Below, piece by piece: positions 10,022 to 20,343 of a stretch of 64,000 bases of DNA; position 1 is the first letter of the stretch; each line of letters opens with the position of its first letter. The stretch spans positions 783,697 to 847,696 of the forward strand of contig NC_009359.1 of NCBI RefSeq assembly GCF_000092065.1, read 5' to 3'. A model generated the notes under the pieces. It made no database searches and was not told the origin of the DNA. It saw only the letters and a list, made by a program, of their open reading frames with translations. The position numbers and the translations under genes are program-made. The DNA comes from Ostreococcus lucimarinus CCE9901 (Eukaryota > Chlorophyta > Mamiellophyceae > Mamiellales > Bathycoccaceae).

Positions 10022-11989
10022 CTACAGCTCGTCGCGGCTCGCGATCTCCGGATCCAGGTTTGGCTTGATGTTCGCCAGCCCCTCCGGAAGCGGCAAGAAA
10101 AACTTGTGATCGCCGCACGTTTGCATGATTTGATACACGGATGACCATATATAACTGTTCGCCTCTTGAAACTGCCTGAGCATCCACGTGCGAACGATAG
10201 CGACGTGGTACGGGTTGATGTTGTGCACACCATCTTGAGGATCGAACGGCAGTAATACGCCTTCTCTTCGCGTCTGAGCCACGGCGATGACGTAATAATC
10301 TCCTGAACTTGTCGCTTGAATCAACATCCGCTGAATCGTATCGTAATCAACTTCGACGCCCGGATGGTGGTACAGCGTCCAAGGAGTGTCCCACGTCGCG
10401 AGTCTCGGATATTCATCGGTGGTCACGGTGAAGAGCGGTCTAGTTTTGTACGTGTCGACTTGGCTCCACGGTGTACGCTTTGCGTGCGCAATCTTGGCTT
10501 CGCCGAGGAGAGATTCGAACTTTGTAAAGACCGCGCTCAAGGAAAGCTCTTCATCGATCCACTTGTACACGTCTTCGACCAGAGGAAGACTTGCCGCGCC
10601 CGTGGCAATAGCCGTCAAAGCCGCGGCGCCGCCCGGTACGCTCGGCGCTGCGAAATACGCACCTTGTATCGATTCACGTGCCCCAATTTCGACCGCTAAC
10701 CCATATTTGGTGTAATCGCGCATCGCGGTGTAGTTCGTCGTCACTACGGGCGTACCCAGCGCTTGGCACTCGAGGACGACCATGCCGAAACCTTCCGATT
10801 TCGACGTGTGCAAACACACGTCGGCGTGTCTTTTCAGTGCCGACGTGAAAACCTTGTCGTGCAAATTCTCATCCAGCGTGTACATGTTCGATGGAATTTG
10901 TGCGCGTTGAAGCGCGGCACGTAGGGATATACCCGTTCGCAAAACCGCGACGGGCGGCTTGCTCTTGTGGTTCAGATCGTTTTGCGTCATAGCGCTGTCC
11001 ACCGTATGAATCCAGAGGTGCGTCTTTAATTTCGGGTTCGCTCGTTGAAATTCAGCGAACGCGTTGATTGACGCCACCCATCCTTTCCTGTCAGAGTTTT
11101 CGTAGTTGCCACCTTGCATGAGCACCAAGAAGGTGTCGTCGTCGACTTCGTCGATGCTCCTCGAGAACATTCTGTCGTACTTTTTAGAATCAAACACCGC
11201 GCGGCGAATGACTTTGCGTCTATTTTTGACATCGTCGGCGATTTTCAGTTTCGTCTCGAAAGAGTCCGCGAGCGCGTTGAGCGACGCGCGATCGATAAAA
11301 TGAGGAATCGTGCGCGTGAGCGGCTGCTCCGTCGCGATCGCGCGACCCGTGGTGTCGGACAACGCCGCCACGCCCGAGTACGTCCGGACCACCGCCACCG
11401 ACGCGTCCGCTTCTTCGTGGTGATACGGCATCCACAAAACCACGGGCACGGCGAAATCGTACCCATCGAAATACATTTGTCCGATATCCATGAGCAACAC
11501 GAAGGCGTCCAGTCGGTGCGTCGACGACGCCTCGTTCACCTGCTTCATCGTCATCGACAGCTCGTTTATCCGCGCGTACGGCGCGTGCACGTCCGGCACG
11601 CCCAAAAACGTCAGGTGCTCCATCGCCTTTTGCTCCGCTTTCGTCGGCGCGCGCACGTCGCCCGCGAAGCGTTCGCGAGCGCGGCGCCAATCCGCGTACT
11701 CGCCCGGAGGCAACCGCACCCCCGGCACGCGCGGCATCCAAAACGTCTCGTACCCATTATCCGCGAACGCTTTAGAGAGTCCCAGCGCCTGCGCCTGGTA
11801 CGCGCCGAACGTCCACGGAACCGTCGCCGCGACGAAGCACACGCGCCGATCGTCCGCCGCGCCCGCGCTCGCCGCGTTCGCCCCCCCCCCGCGACGTCCC
11901 CACAGCGCGTCCGCGCGCGTGACCCCGCTCGCGATCGCCCACGCGACGCACGCGACGACGACGATCGCCCGCGCGCGTCGCGTCGCCAT
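10022..11989 (-). CDS. ER-luminal GT4-type glycosyltransferase with signal peptide and C-terminal RDEL
   Basis: 655 residues from the Met at 11989; an upstream in-frame Met at 12118 would add an Arg-rich stretch and bury the signal sequence, so the internal start is preferred. Residues ~1-28 form a signal peptide or signal anchor (VVVACVAWAIASGV core). The C-terminal half has a GT-B glycosyltransferase group 1 fold: the donor-site motif SEGFGMVVLECQALGTPVV has the E-x7-E pattern of the GT4 family. The last four residues are RDEL, a plausible KDEL-type ER retrieval signal. Signal sequence plus RDEL implies a soluble ER-lumen enzyme, which is unusual because GT4 enzymes normally act in the cytosol or Golgi. 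Acceptor and sugar donor cannot be told from sequence. Confidence 0.8.
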   Translation of the reverse strand: MATRRARAIVVVACVAWAIASGVTRADALWGRRGGGANAASAGAADDRRVCFVAATVPWTFGAYQAQALGLSKAFADNGYETFWMPRVPGVRLPPGEYADWRRARERFAGDVRAPTKAEQKAMEHLTFLGVPDVHAPYARINELSMTMKQVNEASSTHRLDAFVLLMDIGQMYFDGYDFAVPVVLWMPYHHEEADASVAVVRTYSGVAALSDTTGRAIATEQPLTRTIPHFIDRASLNALADSFETKLKIADDVKNRRKVIRRAVFDSKKYDRMFSRSIDEVDDDTFLVLMQGGNYENSDRKGWVASINAFAEFQRANPKLKTHLWIHTVDSAMTQNDLNHKSKPPVAVLRTGISLRAALQRAQIPSNMYTLDENLHDKVFTSALKRHADVCLHTSKSEGFGMVVLECQALGTPVVTTNYTAMRDYTKYGLAVEIGARESIQGAYFAAPSVPGGAAALTAIATGAASLPLVEDVYKWIDEELSLSAVFTKFESLLGEAKIAHAKRTPWSQVDTYKTRPLFTVTTDEYPRLATWDTPWTLYHHPGVEVDYDTIQRMLIQATSSGDYYVIAVAQTRREGVLLPFDPQDGVHNINPYHVAIVRTWMLRQFQEANSYIWSSVYQIMQTCGDHKFFLPLPEGLANIKPNLDPEIASRDEL

Positions 11990-12092
11990 CTCGAGTCGAG
12001 ACGAGCGTCGCGTTCTGCGGCGTCGCCCTCGCGTCCCGCCCGCGTCCCGCCCGCGTCTCCGTCTCCGCCGCGTCTCCGTCTCCGCGCGCGCC

Positions 12093-12518
12093 TCAAAATC
12101 CGTTATCGCACTCCCCAAAGTAATCGTGCGTCGCCCACGTCGCCCTGTCGCCGTCGTCGCTCGTCGCGATCGCCCTCGCCGCGTCCGCGATGGCTTCGGC
12201 GCACGCGCTCAAGCTCTCGCCCTCGTCCGGCTCCACGTCGACGCACCACGCCTCGCCGTCGCCCACGGGCGCGCACCGCGCGACGTTTCGTCGCCCGATG
12301 GCGCGCTCGACGACGCTCACCGCGTCCGCGCCGCGCGCGCCGCGCGCGATGCGCGCCGACACCCGACACCGCGCGGCGTCGGCGTCGACGCGAACGCGCA
12401 GCGACCGCGCGCGCGCGTCGACGTCGTCGAGCGTCAGCGGACGCGCGTCGCGCTCGACGCGCGCGTCTCCGCGCGCGCGCGCGTCGCGCTCGACGACGAC
12501 GACGAATCGAGGCGTCAT
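12093..12518 (-). CDS. Hypothetical acidic protein, 141 aa
   Basis: Small open frame between the glycosyltransferase and ClpB genes. It has balanced composition (not the Arg/Pro-rich pattern of antisense shadow frames), GC-ending codons almost throughout, and a distinctive C-terminus WATHDYFGECDNGF. I do not recognise the family; no membrane segment, signal or metal motif is evident. Its start is 51 bp from the divergent ClpB start. It could still be a chance frame in very GC-rich DNA. Confidence 0.45.
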   Translation of the reverse strand: MTPRFVVVVERDARARGDARVERDARPLTLDDVDARARSLRVRVDADAARCRVSARIARGARGADAVSVVERAIGRRNVARCAPVGDGEAWCVDVEPDEGESLSACAEAIADAARAIATSDDGDRATWATHDYFGECDNGF

Positions 12519-12568
12519 GGGCCGGGCGCGACGCGACGTGACGGCACACGCGCGCGCGAGCGACGGCG

Positions 12569-15424
12569 ATGGCGACGACGGCGACCGGGACGACGACGAC
12601 GACGCGGGCGGGCGTCGCGCGCGCGCGGCGCGCGCGCGCGACGGCGACGCGTCGAACGGCGACGCGCGTCGGGAGGGGCGTCGAAGACGCGCGACGCGAT
12701 GACGAAGCCTCGGCGCGACGACGAGGGCGCGCGGTCGCGCGCGCGAGCGCGGGCGCGGGCGGGAGCGGAGGGAAGAAGATAAGCCAGAATGAGTTCACGG
12801 CGCGCGCGTGGGACGCGATCGTGCGGGCGCCGGAGGTGGCGAAACAGAGCAAACAACAAATCGTGGAGACGGAGCACGTGTGCGAGGCGCTGTGCTCGCA
12901 AAAGGACGCGTTCGCGATGCGGATATTCGCCCAAGCGGGAGTGAAGGATTTGAAATTAGTGATATCGAGAACGCGTGATTTCATCGCGGGGCAGCCGCAG
13001 GTGAGCGGGGCGGCGCAACAGGTGCTGGGGAGGTTTTTGGAGTCGCTCGTGGACGACGCGCGGACGATTTCGAGCGGCATGTCGGACGAGTTCGTGGCGG
13101 TGGAACATTTGGTGCTCGCGCTGGCGCGAGACGAGAGATTTGGGAAAGGATTGATGGCGGATTTGGGGATCACGTACGCGAATCTCGAGGCCGCGGTGAT
13201 CACGCTGCGTCGGGGAGAGAACGTGACGGATCAAGACGCCGAGGATAAGTACGAGGCGCTGAAAAAGTACTCGCGGGATTTGACGGAGGAGGCTCGGGCG
13301 GGGAAGTTGGATCCCGTCATCGGCCGAGACGATGAAATTCGTCGCACGATTCAAATCTTAAGTCGTCGCTCGAAGAATAATCCGGTGTTGATCGGAGAAC
13401 CCGGGGTAGGGAAGACGGCGGTGGCGGAGGGACTGGCGCAACGCGTCGTTCGAGGCGACGTCCCGACGTCTCTCCAAGACGTGAAAATCATGTCATTGGA
13501 CATGGGTTTGCTCATCGCCGGCGCAAAGTTTCGAGGGGAGTTTGAAGATAGGCTAAAGGCGGTGATGAAGGAAGTTTCCGACTCCATGGGGAAAATTATC
13601 CTTTTCATCGACGAGATTCACACCGTCGTCGGCGCCGGAGGCGGAGGCGGCGGGGGCAACGGCATGGACGCGGGTAACTTGCTCAAACCCATGCTCGGGC
13701 GAGGTGAGCTGCGATGCATCGGAGCAACGACGTTGGATGAGTATCGCACGTACATCGAGAAAGATCCCGCGCTCGAACGTCGATTCCAACAAGTTATAAT
13801 CGCGCAGCCGACGGTGGAGGACACGATCAGTATCTTGCGAGGTTTACGCGAACGCTACGAGCTTCATCACGGGGTCTCGATCTCTGATTCTGCCTTGGTC
13901 GAAGCGGCGACGCTCAGCGACCGATACATCGCCGATCGCTTCTTGCCGGACAAGGCGATCGATCTCGTAGATGAGTCCGCAGCCAAGCTCAAGATGGAAA
14001 TCACGTCGAAACCGACGGTTTTGGATGAAATCGATCGCGAGATTTTGAAACTTCAAATGGAGAAGATATCGTTGTCGCGACCAGGCGCTTCGCGAGACGC
14101 GCGCTCGATCCAATCCAAAGTTGAGAAGCTCGACAGCGATCTGAAGGCGCTCACCGAAAAGCAGTCGGTGCTCAACGATCAATGGCAAGGTGAACAAAAC
14201 AAGTTGAAGGCGATTCAGACTTTGAAGGAAGAAATTGATTCGGTTACGAACAGCATTCAGCGCGCCGAGCGTGAGTATGACTTGAATAAAGCGGCTGAGT
14301 TGAAGTACGGTACGCTCATGACGTTGCAGCGAAGACTAAACGAGGCAGAGGAAGTGCTCGAGCTCGCTACTTCGGAGGGACCGACTCTTTTGCGCGACGA
14401 AGTCACCGAGGCCGACATCGCGGACGTCATCTCCAAGTGGACCGGTATTCCCGTCGCCAAGCTCCAGCAAGGCGAGCGGGAAAAACTTCTTGATTTACCC
14501 GCCGAACTTCACAAGCGAGTCGTCGGCCAAGATGAAGCCGTGCAGTCTGTGTGCGAGGCTATTCAGCGCTCTCGCGCGGGTCTCTCTGACCCGAACCGCC
14601 CGATTGCGAGTTTCATGTTCCTCGGCCCCACGGGCGTGGGTAAAACGGAGCTGTGCAAAACATTGGCAAACTTTTTGTTCAACACCGAGGAAGCGATGAT
14701 TCGCATCGATATGAGCGAGTATATGGAAAAACACTCTGTGAGTCGCTTGATTGGCGCTCCGCCCGGGTACGTCGGTTTCGAGGAAGGCGGTCAACTCACC
14801 GAGGCGGTACGACACCGTCCGTATTCTGTCGTACTTTTCGACGAGATGGAAAAAGCACACGGTGATGTTTTCAACGTATTGCTTCAGATTTTGGACGATG
14901 GTCGCGTCACCGATTCGCAAGGGCGTTTGATCAACTTCAAAAACACTATTCTCATCATGACGTCAAACATCGGTAGTCAATATGTGCTCGACACCAACGA
15001 AGCTTCGAAAGAAACTAGACGCGAGCGTGTGATGGATGCTGTGCGTGGACACTTCCGACCGGAGTTCATCAACCGTGTGGACGAGTGGATCGTCTTTGAT
15101 CCGCTTGCGAAGGATCAAGTCACCGCCATCGTTCGACAACAAGTCGAACGCGTCACCTCCCGTCTCGCTGATCGTAAGATTGGACTCCGAGTCTCCGACG
15201 AAGCCGTTGCGTTACTCTCCGACACCGGCTACGACCCCGCATTCGGCGCTCGTCCCGTGAAGCGCGCGGTGCAGAGCTTATTAGAAACCGCCGTAGCCCA
15301 AGCCATCCTTCGAGGCGACGTCAACGAGGATCAAACCGCCGTCGTCGACGTCGACCCGTCGTCCACGGGGAAGCTTGTCGTCACCGCAAAAGATTCTCCC
15401 AAGTCTGCAAACGTCATCGCATGA
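12569..15424 (+). CDS. CLPB: ClpB/Hsp100 disaggregase, organelle-targeted (plastid CLPB3-like)
   Basis: 951 residues. An Arg/Thr/Ala-rich transit sequence of ~70 residues precedes a Clp N-domain, then AAA+ domain D1 with Walker A GEPGVGKT (residue ~276) and a sensor loop [10 protein letters not shown], a ClpB-specific coiled-coil middle domain (residues ~490-600), and D2 with Walker A GPTGVGKT (residue ~686) and the motif GAPPGYVG. The middle domain and the lack of a ClpP-binding IGF-type loop mark it as ClpB rather than ClpC. It resolubilises aggregated proteins together with Hsp70. Plastid targeting is most likely by analogy with plants; mitochondria are possible. No intron is needed. Confidence 0.93.
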   Translation: MATTATGTTTTTRAGVARARRARATATRRTATRVGRGVEDARRDDEASARRRGRAVARASAGAGGSGGKKISQNEFTARAWDAIVRAPEVAKQSKQQIVETEHVCEALCSQKDAFAMRIFAQAGVKDLKLVISRTRDFIAGQPQVSGAAQQVLGRFLESLVDDARTISSGMSDEFVAVEHLVLALARDERFGKGLMADLGITYANLEAAVITLRRGENVTDQDAEDKYEALKKYSRDLTEEARAGKLDPVIGRDDEIRRTIQILSRRSKNNPVLIGEPGVGKTAVAEGLAQRVVRGDVPTSLQDVKIMSLDMGLLIAGAKFRGEFEDRLKAVMKEVSDSMGKIILFIDEIHTVVGAGGGGGGGNGMDAGNLLKPMLGRGELRCIGATTLDEYRTYIEKDPALERRFQQVIIAQPTVEDTISILRGLRERYELHHGVSISDSALVEAATLSDRYIADRFLPDKAIDLVDESAAKLKMEITSKPTVLDEIDREILKLQMEKISLSRPGASRDARSIQSKVEKLDSDLKALTEKQSVLNDQWQGEQNKLKAIQTLKEEIDSVTNSIQRAEREYDLNKAAELKYGTLMTLQRRLNEAEEVLELATSEGPTLLRDEVTEADIADVISKWTGIPVAKLQQGEREKLLDLPAELHKRVVGQDEAVQSVCEAIQRSRAGLSDPNRPIASFMFLGPTGVGKTELCKTLANFLFNTEEAMIRIDMSEYMEKHSVSRLIGAPPGYVGFEEGGQLTEAVRHRPYSVVLFDEMEKAHGDVFNVLLQILDDGRVTDSQGRLINFKNTILIMTSNIGSQYVLDTNEASKETRRERVMDAVRGHFRPEFINRVDEWIVFDPLAKDQVTAIVRQQVERVTSRLADRKIGLRVSDEAVALLSDTGYDPAFGARPVKRAVQSLLETAVAQAILRGDVNEDQTAVVDVDPSSTGKLVVTAKDSPKSANVIA

Positions 15425-15534
15425 CCGAGCACTGATTCTTCTCTCGCACTCGCATTGGTGTAATACGCAAAGCCTTCATTTTTGACTCCTCGCGCCTTCG
15501 AACCGCACTTCGCGCCGCGAACGCACCGCGCACA

Positions 15535-17047
15535 ATGGGCGAAGACGACGATGAATGGCGCTCGCGCGTCAATCGCGACGAGAACCGCGAGGAACTGTGC
15601 GTTTCGAAGCGTGGTGCTCCCGAGCGACGACGAACCGCGCGCGCAAAGTCAATCATCAATCATCTGGAATTGTCGACGAAAACGCGCCGACGGGCGAAGA
15701 CTGACCGCGCACGCATCGTCCGCGCTCGACAGCATGACCGCGATGCTCTCCGCGAAAGATCCGCCCTACGCGGACGCGGTCGTCACGAACGCTAGGGTGG
15801 CGGCGACGAAGCTGGAGAAGATGCTGTTCGAAAAGTGCAAGAGCGAAGAGTCGTACAAGCGCAAAGTTTTAAACAAAATAGAGTCGATCTCGGAGAAGAT
15901 CATACGCGACAGGGCGCAAAAGAATATGGAAGCGCAAGGCTTAAAAATGGCGGAAGCGCCGGCGAAGCGGGCGAAGACGGAGGGTGTGGGAGGTGGCGAA
16001 GCGGCTTCGACTTCGACGGCGCGTTCGCCGTACGAAGAGGGGCGAGCGTATTTTGAAGCGTTGTCGCCGGTGGATCAGAAAACCATGCGAAGGGACATCT
16101 TGAAGCGATGGTTGGAAGAGAATAAAGGGAAGACGGCGATCGCAAACGAGTTTCAATCGACCGAAGACGCGCAGGTGAGGAGGCAGATTTACGTTAACAA
16201 GCTCAAAGATCACCTCGATTTGCACATGTTCAAGTCGTTGACGAATCAGTTACGGGCGCAGCGTCCGACGATAATCAATCCCGAGCTTCAAGGATTTGTC
16301 GCCGATCTCGTGGCGACGGATGCGATGGCGATGCAAGCGGAAACTAAGCGTCAAGCCATCGCCGCCGCCACCAAGTCGTCGACGGTTCAACCTACGTCAG
16401 AGTATTGGCTCAAGGTGCACGAGTTGCACGAAAAATATCACGCCACGCTTAGCCGGGCGCTGAAGAATATTCAAAGCTTGACGAAGAGCGGAGAAAAGCT
16501 ATCAGCGATTCGACAAAAGTTTGTCGACTTGCTGTCCAAGGTAATCTTGCCCGCTATCGAGCAAACTCCGAACAATCGCAACTTGAACGTCGAGGCGACG
16601 GTGACGCATCTCGAGGAAATCGAGCGATCGATCAAGAAAGCGTTGTCATCGTACGACGTGCACGCACAGCGCATGCAAGACCAGAAACGTTTGTTGACGA
16701 TGGCACCGACGCAACGCGCCATCGTATCTCTCACCGAAGGCGTGGAGAACAAGAACAGAACCGACGCTCGTGCCGCCATCGCCGAGACGTGCTCGAAATT
16801 AAACATCGATTTCGACGACTTCACCGCCGATCTGTTCGACTCGGACGAGGAAGAAGACGAAGCGATCGACGTGAACGTACTCTTAAAGGACGTCTTCGCG
16901 AGCGCGGGTGATCAGGCACTCGAAATCGTCCCCGCGGGCGCGCCCGAAACCTGGACGCTCGAGCTCGGCAAGGACGTCGTCGCCGTCGGGTTTCGCGGCG
17001 ACGCCATGTCTGAAACCGAGCGCATCGCCACCGTCGCCGAGTATTAA
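15535..17047 (+). CDS. MED15: Mediator subunit 15-like protein with KIX domain
   Basis: Two exons by my reading: 15535-15596 and 15733-17047, with a 136-nt intron (donor CT|GTGCGT, branch ACTGACCG, acceptor CTCGACAG). Splicing gives 458 residues and joins MGEDDDEWRSRVNRDENREE to LMTAMLSAKDPPYADAV, rebuilding a complete three-helix KIX domain (residues ~7-70, ending ESYKRKVLNKI). KIX domains in MED15 and CBP bind transcription activators. The rest is helical, with a C-terminal acidic segment (FDSDEEEDEA near residue 400) and a 40-residue tail typical of the MED15 C-terminus. A basic PAKRAKTE patch near residue 90 could be a nuclear signal. A longer unspliced frame from 15482 gives an unconvincing N-terminus. 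Confidence 0.72.
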
Positions 17048-17079
17048 TCGCTTCATTAGTTCGTGAATATACAAATGTA

Positions 17080-17511
17080 CTACTTTCTCCCACTACTTCC
17101 TTCCCCATCGTCCGGGTCGTGACACGCGTGCAACCACGCGCGATCCGCCACCTGCGTCGGCTTTGCTCGCTCGCACTCGTCCACCAACCGTCCGTTTCTG
17201 TAAAACGCCACCGTCGGCGTCCATCGCACCGCGCGCGCCGTGAACGGCAGCGCGTCCACGTCCGCGTCCACGAACGCGACCTCGCCGCCCCAGCGCTCGC
17301 GCAGCGCGTCGATCGCGGGCGTCAACTTTGCGCAGTGTTTGCACCACTCGGCGCCGTAGTTGACGACCAACAGCCTCGATTTATGCGTCCTGAGCGCGTC
17401 CGCGAACGCCGCCTCGCTCTTGATCACCGCGCGCGCGGTCGCGCCGTCGCTCGTCGACGCCTCGGCCGCGCTCGCGCGACGCATCGCGCGCGCGACGCGA
17501 GATGGCGCCAC
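17080..17511 (-). CDS. Thioredoxin-like protein with WCKHC active site
   Basis: 143 residues. A single thioredoxin fold covers residues ~25-125, with active site AEWCKHCAKLTPAI and the cis-proline motif RWTPTVAFYRNGRL. The Lys-His pair between the cysteines differs from classical WCGPC thioredoxins and suggests a shifted redox potential. The N-terminus (MAPSRVARAMRRASAAEAS) could be a short organelle presequence. The start lies 38 bp from the divergent inositol monophosphatase start, so the two probably share a promoter. Substrate unknown. Confidence 0.85.
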   Translation of the reverse strand: MAPSRVARAMRRASAAEASTSDGATARAVIKSEAAFADALRTHKSRLLVVNYGAEWCKHCAKLTPAIDALRERWGGEVAFVDADVDALPFTARAVRWTPTVAFYRNGRLVDECERAKPTQVADRAWLHACHDPDDGEGSSGRK

Positions 17512-17549
17512 ACTTCGGGACGCACCGCCTCGGGACGGCGACGCCTTTG

Positions 17550-18404
17550 ATGGATCACGAACGAGAATTACGCGTCGCCGAGCGCGCGGCGCGCGTCGCG
17601 GGAGCGGAGATCGCGCGCGCGTGGACGCGCGATCGCTCGAACGAGACGAGCGTGGAGTACAAAGGCGCGGTGGATCTCGTGACGGCGACTGATAAACTGT
17701 GTGAAGATTTAGTCTTGAGCGCGCTGCGGGAAGCGTTTCCAGAGGATGATGTCGTCGGAGAAGAGACGCACGCGGCGAGCGGGGCGAAAGAATTGTCGAA
17801 AACGACGTCGGTGAGGTGCTGGTACGTCGATCCGCTGGATGGGACGACGAATTTTGTGCACGGGTATCCGTTTAGTTGCGTGTCGGTGGGGTTGTGCGAG
17901 GGCGGCGAACCGACGGTGGGCGTCGTTTTTAATCCGATATCGGACGAAATGTTCACCGCGGTGCGAGGACGCGGGGCGTTTTTGAATGGGAAGAAAATTT
18001 CGTGCAGTGCGGTGCGAACGCTGGGGAAGGCGCTGATCGGAACGGAGATTGGCGTGCACAGGGACGGGAAGACGGTGGACGCGATTATGGGTCGCGTGCG
18101 AGCGTTGGTGGAAAAGTCACGCAGCGTGCGGTGCTCAGGGTCGTGTGCGATGAATATGTGCGGCGTGGCGATGGGTAGACTGGATGGGTTCTTCGAGATC
18201 GGGTTCGGCGGACCATGGGATTGCGTGGCGGGAACGATTATTGTGCGCGAAGCTGGCGGCGTCGTGTTCGATCCTTCGGGAGACGCGTTCGACATTTACG
18301 CGCGACGAGTGCTGTGCGCGAATGGAAATATCGGTGATGAATTCGTGAAAGCGCTAAGCGAGGTCCCAGATGGGCCGGGGGAACCTCAGCGACCGGAGAT
18401 CTAG
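17550..18404 (+). CDS. Inositol monophosphatase family protein
   Basis: 284 residues from Met at 17550; the frame also extends to 17502, which would overlap the divergent thioredoxin-like gene. Motif 1 VDPLDGTTNFVHGYP (residues ~93-107) and motif 2 GGPWDCVAG (residues ~214-222), with the upstream VGEETHA glutamate, give the complete metal-binding set of the Li-sensitive phosphatase superfamily. It probably dephosphorylates inositol phosphates, possibly also L-galactose-1-phosphate or histidinol-phosphate as in plants. Its stop codon interlocks with that of the convergent PDI gene: CTAG at 18401-18404 serves both. Confidence 0.9.
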   Translation: MDHERELRVAERAARVAGAEIARAWTRDRSNETSVEYKGAVDLVTATDKLCEDLVLSALREAFPEDDVVGEETHAASGAKELSKTTSVRCWYVDPLDGTTNFVHGYPFSCVSVGLCEGGEPTVGVVFNPISDEMFTAVRGRGAFLNGKKISCSAVRTLGKALIGTEIGVHRDGKTVDAIMGRVRALVEKSRSVRCSGSCAMNMCGVAMGRLDGFFEIGFGGPWDCVAGTIIVREAGGVVFDPSGDAFDIYARRVLCANGNIGDEFVKALSEVPDGPGEPQRPEI

Positions 18405-20161
18405 TGTGTTTTCCCGAGGCGGCGCTTGACGGCGCGCGAGCTGGCGTGCAGCGCGTGCTCGACGAAAACCGAGCACGTGTACAAGCCGCCCAAAATCGCA
18501 CTGCACCCGAGCACCCATTCGAGGAGTGGTTTGCGCGTCTCCCGTGTAATGACCTATTAGCGAACGTGGTTAGTGTTTTGTAATTTTCGAGTTGAGTTTT
18601 TTACCTGCATTGGCGACAAGTCGTACGAAAACTTCACCACGGGACCGCGAGGGCGGCGAAATTCATCATCCATCGCATGCTCTTCCACGCGATCGTAATA
18701 TATCATCTCGCGTTCTTCAGCGCTTCCGTGCACGTCGAAATGGTTGCTCGAAAATGTGTACTCGTAAATCTGAATCGGTGCCCCGTCAATCGGCGCAAAC
18801 GTGCGTGGAATCACCTTCATGTAGTGTTCAAAAGCCGTTCTTCGATTTTCACGCGCGTCAAACTGGGCGCCGCCGCCGCCGTTGTCTTTCTTTGCGAATC
18901 TCCCTCCCATGTCCACTGGAATGAGGCTCCAAGCTTTGCGCAAATGTCGTGGAATGAAACTGGGTTTACCTGGAACGTGCTCGCCGAATGATAAGTGTCG
19001 AACGACGTGCGTCATGTCCACGTCCGCGAGCGAGTGCGATCGCGATCGAGGCACAAAATAAAACGCTCCCGGCACTCGATTGACGTTGAATTGACCATTC
19101 ACGGAGCAACCAGGCGTTCTCACGACGGAATCGTGCCGACCGTCACCATCGGCATCGTGTCCAAAAACCGTGCCTCGTTTCTTTGGCGATGCCTCGTCGT
19201 TGCCGTCCTCTGTCGCGGCTTCGATTTCTTTCAGCAGAGAATCTGCGAAAGCCGCGATCGCTTCAGCGCTGCGCTTGCCGTGATACACCTCGAATTGAAT
19301 GTTCTCAGCCTCGCGGTGTAACTCTGCAATCGACGTTTGATTTTCTTTCGAAGGATGCAAAGACCCGGCGCGATAGACGCGCACGGATGGGTACGCTTGC
19401 ACGTGCAATTTCGAGCACAACTCGTCGTTCTTTTCCGTCGAGCAGTCCACGGAGGCCATGCCGAGCGAAAGTCGGGAGCGTCCGGTGCGACGCAACTCGA
19501 GACGCACCATCTCAGCCGCGTGCTCCCAGATCGGCGCGAAATTCCGACAGTGCAAACACCACGGCGCGTGAAAGTTCACGAGGAGTAATCCATGATGAAC
19601 GCGAACCATGTGCTCGAACATGTCTAACCCCGCGATGTCGAATGCGATTCTTTTGTTGCCGTAGTGGTCGTAGTCGGTCGTAGTGCCGTACTCGAACGCG
19701 TCGTCCAGCGTCTCGGCGTTCACCGGCGCCGCGTGTTGAATGTTCATGTACTTCATAGGCCCGCTCAACGGATGTTTGTAGACGTTTTCACCGCTTATGT
19801 TCGTCTTTCGCGAGCCGATGGCGTCGACCACGTCCAGATGAAGGAACTCGCATTCGACGAATGGGAAATCCACGCGAACGTTCACTCGTAGCTTGGCGTC
19901 CGCGGTGTGATCGACGACGATGTCCGTGACGTACGTCGCCGCGAACAGCGCACTGACTTGCATCGTAAACAGCGCGATGAAGATCAACGAGACGACGATT
20001 GTGAATAAACCACCTCCAACCGTGCGCTCGGTGAAGCCTGAGATTTCAGGCGGCGCGTGGGCGTACATGTCAAGGCGTCGAAGGGCGTTGGCGCAGCGAC
20101 CATCGTCGGGATAGTCGCCGGGAAGCGATGTCGCGCCAGTGCTCGTTCGACGAACCACCAT
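18401..20161 (-). CDS. PDI-ERV46 fusion protein (PDIL5-4-like), ER/Golgi membrane
   Basis: Two exons: 20161-18605 and 18553-18401, separated by a 51-nt intron (18604-18554, donor GTAAAAAAC, internal CACTAACC, acceptor CTAATAG). The product has 569 residues. Order: an ERGIC/ERV46 N-terminal membrane segment (residues ~50-75), an ERV luminal part, a thioredoxin domain with HAPWCLHC near residue 197, the ERV C-terminal domain ending YDLSPMQ, and, from exon 2, a closing membrane helix WVLGCSAILGGLYTCSVFVE and a basic tail (RAVKRRLGK). This matches plant PDIL5-3/5-4 in every part, which supports the splice. It likely forms or rearranges disulfides on cargo cycling between ER and Golgi. Confidence 0.92.
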
Positions 20162-20343
20162 GAATATCGCGCGCTGATGTGACGCCTCGTGAGCACGAGC
20201 AGTCGCGTCAGCAAAGGCGTTTGATTGTCCGAGGAAGCAACGTCGGCGCGACGAGACGGTTCGTCTTCAAGACGGCGGAGTTTCAAGAGATATTGAGAGT
20301 TTACAACAGAAAGATAAACTAACTAAAAAAATAGAACAAGACC

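Noticed and set aside
11114-12541. 475-codon plus-strand open frame opposite the glycosyltransferase
   Set aside because: Composition is dominated by Arg, His, Pro and Ala, typical of the antisense of GC-rich coding DNA; no family resemblance.
15482-15733. Longer unspliced N-terminus for the MED15-like gene
   Set aside because: It crosses a donor/branch/acceptor set and gives an unfamiliar sequence, whereas the spliced exon 15535-15596 rebuilds a full KIX domain.
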